The notes: generated from the letters alone by a model not told the origin. A DNA stretch of 64,000 nucleotides from Rhynchospora pubera (GCA_028095005.1 CM051463.1:5750295-5814294); one strand, 5' to 3'. Shown: positions 11,311 through 24,059, counted from the first letter of the stretch. Made by a program: numbers and translations.

Positions 11311-11759
11311 GTTATATATTAACTGATTTTATAGTTCCGATTTTTGAACTTTAGCTCATATTTGAAAAAAAAAAATAATTTCCGTATTTTTTTGAATTTT
11401 CTAAAATTTAAAAGCATAAATTATGATTTTCATGATAATCCGATTCTCCGAGCTGATTCATCCGATTTTTACCGATTCATCCGATTCGACTTCTCGAACC
11501 AACAGTCTGATTCCGATTCCAATTTTTAGAACCATGACTTCAACATAACATACACTCTTCTCTTTTGGAGAGAGAACTTTTTATGGATTAGAATAAGAGA
11601 ACAAAACTATATATATTTCAAAATCATTTGGAGCAAAATAAGAAAACTCTTTAGCTATGGTAAAAGATTAAATGAGACCCTTCAAAAGAATATTTATATA
11701 ATAACAAATTAAGCTTTGTACAAATACACGAGACCCGCAATAATAATTTAAATTCGAAA
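11311..11759. other. AT-rich interval, no gene seen
   Basis: Mostly A and T runs plus a short degenerate run of TCCGATT-type motifs at 11440-11520. I see no coding sequence, terminal repeat or RNA gene. Confidence 0.4.
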
Positions 11760-12410
11760 TTACTTAGGACCATCCTAAGATTCTATCATCTCTATCATTC
11801 TCACGCGTACGTAACTAACTCCTCCCTCCTCACGCGTACACTCTCTCCCCTCCCCCTCCTCCGTACGCTATCTCCCGCCCCTGCCCCCTCCTCCCTCCCC
11901 CGTACGCTGCCCCCCCTCCCCCCTCCTCCCTCCCACATACGTTGTCCCCCCTCCCCCTCCTCCCTCCCATGTACACCGTCCCCCACACCCTTCTCCTCTT
12001 CCTCCTACACACTTCATAATTGTTGAAGTTAATATATTTAAATGTTGAAGGCAATATCGTAATTGTTGAAGTTAATATATATAATTTCAACAGTTATCTA
12101 CTTAATTTCAACAGTTATCTATTTAATTTCAACAATTAAGATATTAATTTCAACATTTATGCATAGTAATTTCAACGGTTATGAAGTGTGAGTGAAGGGG
12201 AGGGGGAGGGGGGAGGGGTGGGGGGGACGGACTGCATACGCAAGAGGGAGGGAGAGGGGGGGAGGGGTGAGGGACGGACAGCATATTCTGCGAGGGAGAG
12301 GTAGAAAACGCGTTGGATTTCTATAAAAAGGAAACACGTCAGGGGATAATTCCAAAAATAGAAAGAGGTTACTGGAGATGACGGGGATGATCCTTATCAT
12401 TAAATCAGAT
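11760..12410. mobile_element. Foldback element 1 (CT arm, AT core, GA arm)
   Basis: The left arm (11815-12000) is a C-rich minisatellite built on CTCCTCCCTCCC with recurring CGTACGCT. The core (12010-12185) repeats TTTCAACAGTTAT and TTGTTGAAGTTAATATA. The right arm (12185-12300) is the G-rich counterpart (GGGGAGGG, CATACGC). A C-rich arm, an AT tandem core and a G-rich arm could fold into one long hairpin. The frames seen here are simple-repeat artefacts. A relative lies at 15600-16400. Confidence 0.55.
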
Positions 12411-12980
12411 CCATATGATAACTTTTATTTCTATTTTGCAAATTTATTATTAACACAATATAATATATTTTCATAGTGGCAAAAGAATTACAGTGGTTAT
12501 AGTTTTCTGCTTGTATTTACTCAATATTGTTTGGAAATGTTTTTGTCATTTCATGACTGTTTATTATTTTTAATTTTATTTCGTTTGGACAGAGTATGGG
12601 AGGACGACTACTTTGGTATAAAGGAAAAAATGGAAAAAAAAACTTGTTTTTTATAATATTATGCGTTTGTTGCAACAATATATCATGTATGTATTATGTT
12701 GAACTTCAAAAAAAAAAAAAATGTATGTATTGTGTTCGTTACTTACTATAAAATAACAAAAAATTATCAATCAACCTGGAATTATTTATAATTTATATAA
12801 AATGAAGTTATGCATAATATATCAATGCGATAGTTAATGGACAAGAACTCGCTAATTAAAAAAAAAATAAAAACACGGGGAAATCCAACACGACTTCTGT
12901 GGCCGAAATTAGTGGCCAATAGGATTTAGGCACTTGTGAGGATTCTGTAGTCGAATTTCGTTGCCATTAGTTTTAACTTT

Positions 12981-13096
12981 TAAGACATCCGTAGGATTTT
13001 TAGAGGTCAAATTTATATTCTTAGAATAAAGTTTAATTTAAGACATCCGTAGGATTTTTAGAGGTCAAATTTATCTTCTTAGAATAAAGTTTAAAG
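12981..13096. repeat. 58-bp tandem duplication
   Basis: TAAGACATCCGTAGGATTTT begins at 12981 and again at 13039. The two 58-bp units differ at only about one position, so the duplication is recent. It is non-coding. Confidence 0.7.
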
Positions 13097-13454
13097 AGAC
13101 TAGTAATGATACTATATTTCTATTACAGGATTTAAGTATTTAACAATTTGTTTAGATGGCGGGGAGAGAAAGGAAGAGCAGGAGACAGAATGAAGGTTAA
13201 TTATTAATCATTTTTATTTGGTTAGATATGTTATTAGTCGAAGGTTAAGGTTAATGATTTTTTTTGTATCTTTAGTAAATCTGTAAGGGTTATTATTATC
13301 TCTTAATTAGAAAATTAATATTGTGATATTCGTTCCATTCTTTCTTCTTCTTTTTTTTTTTTTTTGGTGGGGGAGGGGGTTCTTTCACTCTTTTTCCATT
13401 TCATCTCCTGAAACATCAACTTCCTTTCGGATGACCAACCTTTTTTTTTTTTTT

Positions 13455-13788
13455 GAGAAATGCTAGTGTTCAATATATTGCACGGATGAGTCCGTCCAAT
13501 ATGATCATTATCATATTTTTAAATTTTAAACGATAAATTTGACCCGTTCAATATGTTCTTCATATTGGAAACTTATAAGAAACCAAATTATATATATATT
13601 TTTGAAATATTTTACTTATTTTTTGGTATTTTAGAAAATTCATGATTTTAAAGGTCTGAATCGTCCAATAACAATGATTTTCAAAGAATACTGAACGGTT
13701 CGAATCGGTCGTTTGAAATTTAGAAATGTGAGAACGATTGTGTTGGACGGACCCCATCTGTCCAATATATATGACTCTAGCATTTCTC
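13455..13788. mobile_element. Mutator-like MITE, copy 2
   Basis: Same family as 2660-3061: GAGAAATGCTAGTG at the left, CTCTAGCATTTCTC at the right, and internal GACGGA and TCAATATATTG motifs. Poly-T on both sides is consistent with a target duplication inside a T run. The copy is about 70 bp shorter than copy 1 and has no coding capacity. Confidence 0.7.
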
Positions 13789-14770
13789 TTTTTTTTTTTA
13801 AATCTCTATTTGAAGATTTAGAGACTACAAAATTGTAAAATCCGTAATAATAATTATTTTTTCCCTATCGTCATTTATTATAGCATTGGTTTTTGATAGC
13901 AGGCCTAGATATTTTGCAAGATTTTGAATTTAGTAAAAAAAAAAATGTTTTCTTATTTTTTTTATGTGTAATTGAAATCTTTCTCAATCACTTATTGTTT
14001 ATGACAAATCCATCTTCTTGTATGATTTTAATAACATCTAAATCCATCACCGAGAACAAAATAAAAGTAACCTTAAAATCAAAATCAGACCAGAGATTGA
14101 AGGCATAGGATTTTGCACTTGTTGAAAATTGCATATTTTCCTTTTTCCGGGTTATACAAGTACGTAAACGGACCAGCTGAGCGACTAAAAATTTTGAATT
14201 ATTTCCTCAAAAAAAAATTGAATTAATTGAAGTTTCTCTAAATAAGAAAAGAAAATTTATTGCAAGATTTGTGGTTCCACAGTGACAGACTTGAGTCTAT
14301 TTCAATTTTTATTCTTTTTTAATTTTGACATATCCTTCTCAGATTTTTTAGCCAAAAACATACCGAGGGATTCCAGGTTTCTCAAATTATTTCGGGGATT
14401 TCTAAGTTTTTTGAGGTTGCTGTTTGTCTACAGCTGATAGAAATATTTTAACTACTGGGTACCATATCATGATTAGATACTCAAAGATTCGAAGTTCGAA
14501 TACTTATATAGTTTGGATTGGTCAAAGGAATAAAAAAAGCTTGAAAAAGTGTTACATCACACTGGACCTTTGGCTCGTCTAACCAGAATTTCCTCGAGAG
14601 TCTCTTATGCAAATTAAAACATGAACCTTTTGCATATATAAAAAAGTTTTGTTTGAATGAAACCATTTTTCAAATATAGCAACGCTTTAATTGTAAACTC
14701 GCTAGATTTTATTACTAAATATAAAATTTACAAGTGTGTATTATATGATAAAAGTAAAATCGACAATCAC
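13789..14770. other. AT-rich interval, no gene seen
   Basis: About 1 kb of low-complexity AT-rich DNA. The short frames at 13893-14108 and 14481-14666 have no recognisable domain and no coding signature. Nothing is supported. Confidence 0.4.
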
Positions 14771-14980
14771 TAGGGCCGCCAATACAATTCGTTTACCCAC
14801 TTATCCTACTCGTACCGAATACGGCGACTATGAGTAAGATTATATTTTCGTTAGACTAATATGTATGGATTTGGGTAAAGAAAAATTTTCGTTAACTTAA
14901 CGGGTACGGATACGAGTAAGGACTATTTCGTACCCATTAACGGGTAAACTTTTACAAACATATATGTATATATAATCATG
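14771..14980. mobile_element. Truncated hAT-like MITE (relative of 3753-4315)
   Basis: It begins TAGGGCCGCCAATAC and contains ACGGGTACGGATACGAGTA and CCCATTAACGGGTAA motifs like the element at 3753. The right terminus is missing. The Tourist-like sequence at 14984 starts where it should continue. Confidence 0.5.
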
Positions 14981-14983
14981 TAG

Positions 14984-15125
14984 CCTCCGTTTGGATGATT
15001 TGGGAATAAGAGGAATAAGAGAAGAAGCATTGGGAAGTGTGTAACTTTGTGAAGAGTTTGGATTATTTATAATAAATTTGGAAGTCGGAAGAATCTATTC
15101 CCTTATTTTGTAAGATATGGTATTA
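14984..15125. mobile_element. Tourist-like MITE, partial
   Basis: CTCCGTTTGGATGATTTGGG followed by TTGGGAAGTGTGTAACTTTG and GAAGAGTTTGGATTATTTAT matches the element at 58633-58787. Only one end is clear. Confidence 0.5.
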
Positions 15126-15599
15126 GTTTTAATTTACATAGAAATTTGTTTATGTTGATGAAAAAAAAATAATTTGCACTCTATTGTATTATAATTTATA
15201 ATTAGTTATATAAATTTTTTGAATGTCAATTGACATGATTTTTGTTATGTGCAAAGTATTTTCTAAATGTTGTACTTTATCTATATATTTATTTGATGCA
15301 ATTTATTTAGCACATTTTATATTTTTATTAAATTAATAATATTATTATTATTCATTATATATCGTTGTTCTACCTTACTGTTAATTCTTAACAGATCCGG
15401 AAGCGTGCCTCTATTCGGAATTAGACCCCAATGGTCTTTTATATGAAAACCTTACGTTATGAAAAGCTTTATATTTCTTTGTTATTCAAGTTGTGAACTG
15501 ATTAGAATATATTAACATTTTTTTTATATTAATTTTTGTTCAATCAGTAGATATGCACGAAGATGTTAAAGGTCCAACTGTCAAATTAATTGTTATTAA
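15126..15599. other. AT-rich interval, no gene seen
   Basis: Low-complexity AT-rich sequence. No coding frame, terminal repeat or RNA gene was found. Confidence 0.35.
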
Positions 15600-16400
15600 T
15601 ATGCGGGTGATAAGAATCATTTCTGATATTCATCATCTCTATCATCCCTAATATTTAATAACGCATTTTTTATTTTTGGTAAGGATTATCCACACGTTAT
15701 CCAAAAACGGAAATCTAAATACTCATCCTCTGTTTCGCTCCCCTCTCCCGTCTTTCTATTTTGCTCAGTTGAACAATCACGATTAACTTCTACAGTTATA
15801 TATATTAACTAAAACAATTAATATATAGAACTAGAACAATTATATATATTAACTTCAACAAGTATGATATTAACCTCAACAGTTAGGATATTAACCTTAA
15901 CAGTTATATATATTAACATTAATATATATAAATAGAATAGTTGTATATATTAACTTCAACAGTTATGATATTAACTTCAACAATTATAAATATTAACTTC
16001 AACAATTAGGATATTAATCTCAATAGTTATATATTTATATATATTAACATTTAATATATATAAATAGTACAATTTTATATATTAACTTCAATAGTTACAT
16101 ATATCAACTTCAACAGTTATGTATATTAACTTCAACAGAGGGGCTGAATAATTAATGTTACTTAATATGTAACGGTCGAGTTGATATGTAATTGTTGAAG
16201 TTACATATTAAAGAGGAGCGAAGCACAAGGGTGGGGAATGGGAGCGACGCAAAAGGCGCGGGGATACGCGTGGATGATTCTTGCCAAAAATAAAAAACGC
16301 GTTATCATTCCCATCATCTCCTGATATCCTCATTAATTAACCAGCTTCTTCATTAATAGAAGTTCAGGGCGACGAGATGATAGAATATTTGGATGGTCTT
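15600..16400. mobile_element. Foldback element 2 with AT minisatellite core
   Basis: CT-rich DNA (15725-15760), then about 350 bp of tandem TTAACTTCAACAGTTAT variants alternating with TATATATTAAC, then GA-rich DNA (16200-16270). The outer edges carry GATGATAG and TATCATC motifs in inverted orientation. GATTCTATCATC-type sequence at 16375-16395 is inverted relative to 11770-11790 in foldback element 1, so the two belong together. Non-coding. Confidence 0.5.
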
Positions 16401-18932
16401 AATCGGAGCTATAAAAAAAAGGGTGATTTAGATTTATGCCATTACAAATATTTAAAATTAGAGATATGCCATCACTAAATGACAAATTATTATTTTGCCA
16501 CTGTAAAATAATAGTGTCTCGCACCTTTCGGCGCCCTCCCGGTGTTGATGGGTGACGGTGTCCGTTTATGGCGGACTGAGGGCGGAAAAAGCATACGGAT
16601 CAGATACCTCTCGCGGGCCTTAAGGTCACGATACGACTGTCTCCTTTACGGGTGAGACGACTGTACGGCCTTAATGCTTCCCACGAGAGTTTATTATTTA
16701 GGGGGTTCGTCAGTTATTCCAGTAGGCGCAAGCCCCTACTGTTAATTACCTCTGACATGGTCGAGAGAACCTCTAGATCTGGAAACTCAAAGGGATATCG
16801 GTGGATTCTATGTCTTTAAACAGCTAGGGAATTGTCTAACACAATTAGCGTTTACGGGGTGGCTAAAAGACTTATTTCTATTTTTGGTGTTTTGAGGTTT
16901 TTTAGTTTTTGGTTGTTTTTTGGGGTTTATTCTTCTTTTCTTTTTAGTTTTGGGGTTATTTCTCTTTTTTTGTTGTTTTCTGACATATCAATGGATTTGA
17001 TCGCAGGACAGTTGGTTCCGTGCTCTTGGTTTTGGAGTTGCCTTGGTAGATGTTGGGTTGTTGCCTTTTGTAGAGGTTTCGGCTTGACGCTCTTCAATTG
17101 ATGTTGGCCTGGTGTTCTCTATTTGGTTTGGATCCTTGATTGCTGGAAGTTATCCCGATTTCCGGGTTCTGGTATGAGGAATTTGGGTTCTTGCCACTTT
17201 GGTTGGTAATATGAGGAAATTATGAGGAATTTGGGATTTGAGGATATGAGGAATCTGGGTTAGACTCCTGTTTGGATTCTGATGACTTGGAGAGATTCGC
17301 AAAGACCCTGTTCAGGTCTGAGCTTCGGGGAAAGAGTTCAATGTGGTCGGTTTTAAGGCTCGTTTTTGGGAATTTTTGGGTTGGTCGTTTTCCTGAGAAC
17401 GGGTGAATGACTCGATACCAGTCGGCGACGGTAATATCGGCCATTCTATCTGTTATCATCATGTCCCTGATTATTGTTCCTGATAACAGTCTAACGCCTG
17501 ACTGTAGAGGGCGTTATTGAGGTGCGCGGGTGACGCTTGAGACATAACCACTCTGGCAGTCTCGCACATCGAAGTTATACTCATCCGTTGGCATAGAGTA
17601 TGTGGCAGACATCTTAATCACCTGATCAAGATATCATGGTCTGACTCCCACTGAGAGTTGATGTGCCTCGACCTCGTCGGTAAGCACTTCGGTAGCCAAC
17701 CGAAAATTTGGGGTGGATGCCAGTATGATGCAGAGTTAGCCGCCCGTCAGAGATACGAGCGTGATGCTTGGAGTTGGGGTGGAGAAAAATGCAGTATGCA
17801 CCTGGTTGCCAGCCAAGTGGGTCTAGTTAGAGGGTAGATGACTCGGTGATCAATCGAATCATTGGAAAGGTCCATCTGATTGCCAGTCAGATGTCGGTAA
17901 CTTGGTTCCTGGTTTCTGGCTAGGATGTCAAGTTGGTTGGAAACATCGGGCCTTGGCGTATTGATGTTCTGAGGATTCAGCACGTGCCTTGGCTTGTTCT
18001 ATACTGAATCCCGATTATGCGCGAGGGGCGGCTCCCCAGATCAAATTCTTCGTTGATCTGACCAGCCTTAAGAGCATTATGATTTGGGTGTTGACTGTTC
18101 AAATCGTCTCCTACCGACAACTTGGTGGTCGCAGATTTCCCAAGCTGCTTTCATGAGGGCGATATGAAGTTCATATTTAAAAGGGGGATTCAAGTAGTCA
18201 TCCGGAACTGGATTATATGTTTGGCCGGATGCCAGAATCGGGAGGGGGCCAGTGACTTGTTCAAATTGTCTCCTGAGATTGGTTCATGGGTCATGACATG
18301 CCCGAATTATCTCATGAGGTCAGTTTGAGGCTTGTCTCTGAAGAGGGGACTCATGTAGCTACCCGAGGTTGATTGGTATGTTTGGTTGGGCGCCAGAGTC
18401 TTGAAATGTGGTTCATCAGGTTATGGTTCTGAAAGACAAAGTAGGTGTGTTGGAGTTTTTAGGAAGAACTCCTGAGTTATTCCCTTGGGATATCCCTGTT
18501 GCGGGCTATTCAATTAAAGTTTTTGAATATCAGGGGTTGTTGGGTGGATCTTGTCCCTATCACAAAACTGTCCGAGTCTTGCTGCTTAAATAGCCAGGGT
18601 TTATGGTATCTGGAATGGTTCCTCAGGTCATTCCAGACGGCCGGTTTAATGCTCTTTTTAGTCGGGTGGTTATCCAAATCAAATCCACTGACAATTCGGG
18701 TAACCGGGGTCGAAAGGTTTTGGCTTAGATGCTCAGAACTTAACTTTACATCGTTCCTAATTTCATCTTCCCAAATGAAGTGTTGGCCTTAGCTTTCTTG
18801 TTGGTTGCTCTCAGATTGAGGTCACTTGACCGCATTGGCGAAATACGATCAGTATGTGTGTGTAGTCTCAATTCGACCTTTTCGTTTACGACCTAAGATT
18901 GTTTGTTTTGTTAGGTTTCCGCTAGATTGTGT

Positions 18933-19240
18933 AGGACTGTTCCTCGGTTGTTTGATTCCAATCTTGTCAGGACTTGGTTTCTCCGGGGTTCAGTGCTGTT
19001 TTGGTTTTGGTTTTGGGTTTTTGTTTTGGTGAGCCTTGGTTGGTCTGTTCCTCGGGTAATAGGGTGCCAGTCTTGTCAGGATCTGGGTTACTCGTGGTAC
19101 AAGACTATTCGTTTTTGTCCTGGGTATTCCAGTGTTGGGGTTTTGGTTGATTGGTGCACCTTGTTGAGTTGGTCTGTTCCTCGGCTGATAGGTTTCGGCC
19201 TCGTCAGGCTCTGGATCTACCGGGGTACAGGATTGTTTTG
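18933..19240. repeat. Degenerate tandem module, about 110-120 bp
   Basis: Three alignable copies start GGNCTGTTCCTCGG near 18933, 19050 and 19167, each followed by CTTGTCAGGAYYTGG or similar and then a GGGGTNCAG-type phrase. Conservation is patchy. The frames crossing it are repeat artefacts. Confidence 0.55.
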
Positions 19241-19599
19241 TCGGAATTGGATTATTCCTATTTTCTGAAGAGGGATTCTGAGTCCCTAATCGGATTCTCA
19301 ACATTGAACTTAATTCTTTTGGGTTTTGGTGGTCATCAGAGTTGGTCATGGAGTTTCAGAGTTTTGCCCGATTTAGTCCTGCTCAGACAATTCCGGGTTT
19401 CGCCCCGCTGGGTCTCTTTAGGGATTGGTTTATTGGCTTTACTGGGTTTTGGGTTTTGGTTTGGCATTAGAGTATTGTCCATCCCTTTATTGGTTTGATC
19501 TGAAAGGTTTAGGGTATGTGGGTTTTAGGTTTTGGCAGTGGCCTCGGTGTAGCTGTGGTACCAAGTATGACATCTGTCGGGTTTCGGCAAAATCCTTGA

Positions 19600-20075
19600 T
19601 ACAGTTGAGTTCCTCATATTTTTCTGGGTTCATAGGGATTTTCCATGTAATTTTCTGAGTTTCCTGTGATTTTTGATGGATTTTCAAAGTTTCTGCTGAG
19701 GTGGCAAGTCTTGGTTGACCATTTAAAAGGTTAAAAATGGTTTGGTCCTGATTTTGGTCATGATTTCAGCAGAATTAAATTCCTTGTAATTTTCTGGATT
19801 TACAGGAATTTTCCTCATGTTTTTCTGGGTTTCCTAGGATTTTTGGTGAATTTTGGAAGTTTTCTGGTTCTAGAATAATCCTGGGAGTGACATGGCAATC
19901 TCTGACTGGTCGATCTTTCTTTTGTAAATGTTCTAGGTTGGGTTTCGGCATGAGTTTGGCCAGGGTCTTAGTATGGTTAAATTCCTCATGATTTTCTGAG
20001 TCCATAGAAATTGGATTTGTATTTTTCTGAGCTACGGTTGATTTTCTGTGGATTTTCAAAGGTTTCCAACAATAT
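19600..20075. repeat. Degenerate tandem module, about 180 bp
   Basis: Three copies of a phrase that starts TTCCTCATATTTTTCTG or similar, continues with GATTTTTGRTGRATTTT and ends with a TGACATGGCAA/TGAGGTGGCAA-type motif. Starts are near 19610, 19775 and 19985. Non-coding. Confidence 0.5.
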
Positions 20076-21543
20076 GATTGGTCCATGTCACCAAAGGGGT
20101 ACACGTGGCAGGATTTTATCGGGCCAAGTCGGCAGAGAGAGTTAGCGCTTCTTTGGTGTCTCCTAACAGGAAAGACAGGTGTCGGCAGGTGGTTGGTTCT
20201 TGTCGCCTGTCAGCAACTCGTTGCACGTGAATGCCACAGAAGATCAGAGGAAATGGAACGGGATTAGTTAAAATGATTTGCCTACTCCATGAAACGTGTC
20301 TGTCGTGAGCCAATGGTTCTTTTGACTCGTGGGGCCCATTGTCAATGACTGTCCCTTCGTGCGCCGAGTCCACTGAAATTTGGAACATAAACGACTCCTC
20401 TCTTCTTTTCTTCCCTCTCTCCCTCTTTCGATCTGGCTAAGGACATTTCGCCATGGCTACTGGGTTGAGCTGATTGAGAGCTATTCAAGTGATGGGAAGG
20501 GATTGTCTGGTATCGTGATAGCTGCCTAATGATGAGGGACCCAATGGTTGAGCGTAGGGACTTCCCCTTTGCTGCAATTGATTTCCCCTTTCGCGACTAG
20601 GGTTTTGATGAGGGTTAATGGGAATTGCGTCTCTGTGGTGGTGTCGACATCAAATTACGTGACCAGGCGGCATCATGTCACCCTCCGAGAGCTTGGTGCA
20701 AGGCCAATTTGGATGATAGAGGCTTTTGGCATGGTGTTTTGCTTTAGCACGATTCTAGCCATGGTGGTGAGTTATTAATGGCGACTTTCTGGCGACTATA
20801 GATAGGTTTAAGAACATGGTGACTCATGTATGAAGCCAGGTAACCTGTTGATTCCATGGTATGGCATTTCATCGAAGTCTGAGTTTGACATTTTTGAGTG
20901 GGAATGGATGTAACCGTGAAACTGATCAACATATTGTACAACATGGTTATTGCATTAATGCTGAATTCACTCTCTATCATAGCGGTTTTCCTTTGGGGGG
21001 GGGGGTACTAGGGATTGTAATTTCTGTTGGAAACTCATGGATTGATTGATTGGGGTGTAATAGATAATGGTGGGGCATAGGAGAGCATGTAGGTTTAGTT
21101 GGTCATGAGCTGGTTGTTAGAGAAGCATTGATAAAATCAGGTGGCTTGCTATGAATATAGCTGTGGGTTGACAAGGTGGAAGTTTTTTTTTTTTTTTGTT
21201 TAATCAACTCAGATGGGACAATGGCAGGGGTTCTTTAATAGGCCAAGGTTTCACAAGAACTGATAGAAATATTTGTAGGAATGACATGAGGTATAATTGA
21301 CCATGAACATGAGGAAAGTGAGAGAGTGATTTATCATAGGTTCAATGGCAGTCATAGAGGCTAGAATTGGGCAACAAATATGTATGGAGGGGGGGGGGGC
21401 TGTTTATTGAGGGATTAGGTATTGTCAGGAATTGGGCAGCATAACAGTTTGATTTGGCTTGTTTTTGGCAAGGCAAGAGAGGGGTTTAGCAATGGCTTAG
21501 GTGGTGATGCAATGGGACTGATGAAGTTGATGAAGAGACACCA

Positions 21544-21685
21544 TTTGAGTGCTTATTCTCACTCAAAAGGGTTTCATTCCAGGGAGCTTATTCTCTCCCT
21601 GGATGGTTTTCACAAGGCATGTCTCAGAGAGCTTATTCTCTCTCTGAGATGTCTTCAATCCAGAGAGCTTATTCTCTCTCTGGAT
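21544..21685. repeat. Four hairpins with constant core and covarying stems
   Basis: The 10-mer GCTTATTCTC occurs at 21551, 21586, 21631 and 21667. Each copy is flanked by its own perfect inverted repeat: TTTGAGT/ACTCAAA, TCCAGGGA/TCCCTGGA, TCTCAGAGA/TCTCTGAGA and ATCCAGAGA/TCTCTGGAT. The stem sequences differ but stay complementary while the core stays the same. A polypeptide reading (RELILSL repeats) is possible for the last three, but the 35-bp step from the first copy breaks frame. Function unknown; an RNA structure or a recombination product are both possible. Confidence 0.7.
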
Positions 21686-24059
21686 AGTCTTCATGGCTTG
21701 AGGCACTGGAAGGTACCTGCTGTCCTTTGGCAATTTCATTGATATGTTGTGTTGTTGTTGTTTTTTTTATCTCATTAAACTTTGTTACTTATACAGTAAA
21801 AAAAAAGAGAAAGGAAGAAACAAACAAGTCTAATGAAGTGCTGGGGTAAATAGGAAAAGAAAGAAAAAAAGGTAAAAGAAATATAGAGAGAGCAAACTGT
21901 ATATATATATTGCACTAACAATCATATGCCTTGATCTCTATGAACAAAGAGACCAAGACATTTGCTTAAACTTACATTTTGTAGTTTCAACAAACACCAA
22001 GTTTTACTATTTTTCTCTCACACATGGTTACAGGAATCTTATTGCTTCTCTCTGTGTATTCTTTGCTCTCTCTCTTCCTTTTCTCCTCTCCTCTCCTTTT
22101 GTATGGAGAGCTGGGGGTCTTTTATATAGGAAATGGGGGTCTGGAGCTGTAGCAAGTTTAATGGACAGAAATGCCCTTAAGGGCATACTTGACTTTTCAC
22201 AGCAATTGCCACTGTGGCATTTACTGCCCCACCAACAAGGTAGCTACTCCCTTACTCCTTTATCATTTTTTTTTACTCAATCCTTTTCCTTCTGACGCTT
22301 AAGCTTGGTTCTGTGACTATCCAACATCCTTGATTCACTAATCACTTTCAAACTAGGCACATCAATTTCTTCTTTTCTTGGCTGCATTGAAGTCATCAAC
22401 AAAGGTAGAATGATGCAACTCATTTCCTCACTCTCTCTTCTTTGCATAGGGATTGTAATTTGTCTGTCATGATGCTCATTTCCATTTGATCCTATAATGG
22501 CACTACTTCAACATTTCTGGTTCATGAAGCATTTATAAGTGTCTTACTTCCTTCTTTTTTCTTTTTTCCTTTCTTTAGCAAAGCATTTTTTTTTTCAAAA
22601 CACATCTTGTGCAAGGAGCATTGTTCAGAAGTACACATCATCCTCAGAAGGGCTTTAAATCAATGCATGCTTCTGTATAGGTTTTAGTGTCCTTATCACA
22701 CAATTACAGCCATGTTCCCTTTATATGTTATGTATGCCTAATAACAGTCACCTATTCTTCATTAAATCCGATATTTGTTCTTTCCCACTGTCACTCATTC
22801 CTTCCATTTGCATTGAGCATTGCTGTCCTATGACAAGTGGGTCCCACACCTTTGTCATTTATTATAAAAAGCAATAATGCCCTATGATGCAGTGATGGCA
22901 AAGGTAATTGCTCTTGAGCTGTTCAAAGTCATTAGTAAAAGGGGATATAACAAGGAACTTCATGAGGCTGACAGGTGGGGCTGCATCAAAGTATTGTTTC
23001 CCCAGAAAGAGATGGCGTGTGGGGGCCTAATAGTCAGAGAGAAAGAGGGACATTTTTGCCTTATGCTTGCGTGTGGTGAAGCCGATACAGGAAGAAGAAT
23101 TGAAAGCCTTCAATTGGCAGTTATCATTTGTCTTGGAAGTTGGGGGTTTGACCAGTGGGGTCTGATGGTCATGGAGAGAAATGAGCGGGGATTCAACCAT
23201 CTGCATTAATGATCATGGGCTGCCATTTATCATGTGGGGCCCATCTGACAAGTGGGGCCAGGTGGTCAGAGGCAAGTGGTTTGAGGTGTAAACGTCTTCG
23301 CTGATTGCCCTCGTGTCATTGCAAACTGATTGCCAGCCCCTAGTTTGACAAGCTATTAAGCCAATTAAGGCAGAGATTATGACAATTGATGAGATGTTGC
23401 CATGCTCACTGCTTCTATGACATATGGGGTTGCAATCGAGTGGGCTCAGATGATCAATTTGGCACTCAATCGCATGACCTGGGTTCGAAGGATTGGTGAA
23501 TCAATGCCTCCCGTCGAGAGTTAAGGGTGGAGAATGACAGGTGGGACCCGCTCGTCAGGCCATTGGCGCGTCACTCGTGCGGAATTTGAATCCCAGAAAA
23601 GAGGGGGAGGCGACGAAGATACACTGTGGCTCGGGTCTGTGTGCACGAAGAGAAGAGGAAGGTTCTGGCAGTGGGCCCCACTCAGAAAAAAAAAATGAAA
23701 GACGGATGGGCCGTAATTTATATGGGCTGTCATGGGCCTTTTTCTCACTTTCTGAATTTTTAATGGGACATCCATTTTGATTGGGCCGACATTTCCTATG
23801 GGCCTTGTATTAGCAAATTTCATATTATTAACAAAAATAAAATTCCATTAATAAAAATAAAATTTTGCTAATACATAATTCTGAAATCCATTATGCATCC
23901 ATTCGCATCCTAATCATGGGACTGCGTTTTTTTATTAGCTTGCACAAATTCCGTATATCTCCTTCCGCGTATCCTTGAACGGGCCTCTTGCGTTTCCTCA
24001 TGTCAATCCACTTATGTCTTGAATTACAGATTTGATCCCATATAGCAATATGACAACTT

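Larger units (their letters stand above)
16514..23800. other. GC-richer non-coding block, possible large retroelement relic
   Basis: From 16514 the composition shifts sharply from AT-rich repeats to more balanced, T/G-biased DNA, ending near 23800. The many short frames on both strands give no recognisable domain. The left edge (TGTCTCGCACC) could be an LTR start because it begins TG and interrupts an AT-rich repeat, but I found no second copy, no primer site and no pol remnant. Promoter-like stretches occur near 20390-20460 and 22118 (TTTATATAGG). It could be the remains of a large non-autonomous LTR element or a decayed gene-bearing fragment. I do not recognise it. Confidence 0.4.

Noticed and set aside
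11801..12400. Gly/Arg-rich minus-strand frames
   Set aside because: Translations of the CT/GA minisatellite arms of a foldback element.
18826..19660. Overlapping frames of 60-119 codons on both strands
   Set aside because: They follow a degenerate tandem repeat and occur on both strands at once, as expected of chance.
22877..23209. 110-codon frame in the GC-richer block
   Set aside because: No recognisable domain, no splice or promoter context and no paralogue in the window; the block is GC-richer so long frames arise by chance.
16514..23800. Organelle DNA insertion
   Set aside because: No chloroplast or mitochondrial gene, rRNA or tRNA sequence was recognisable in it, so I left the origin open.
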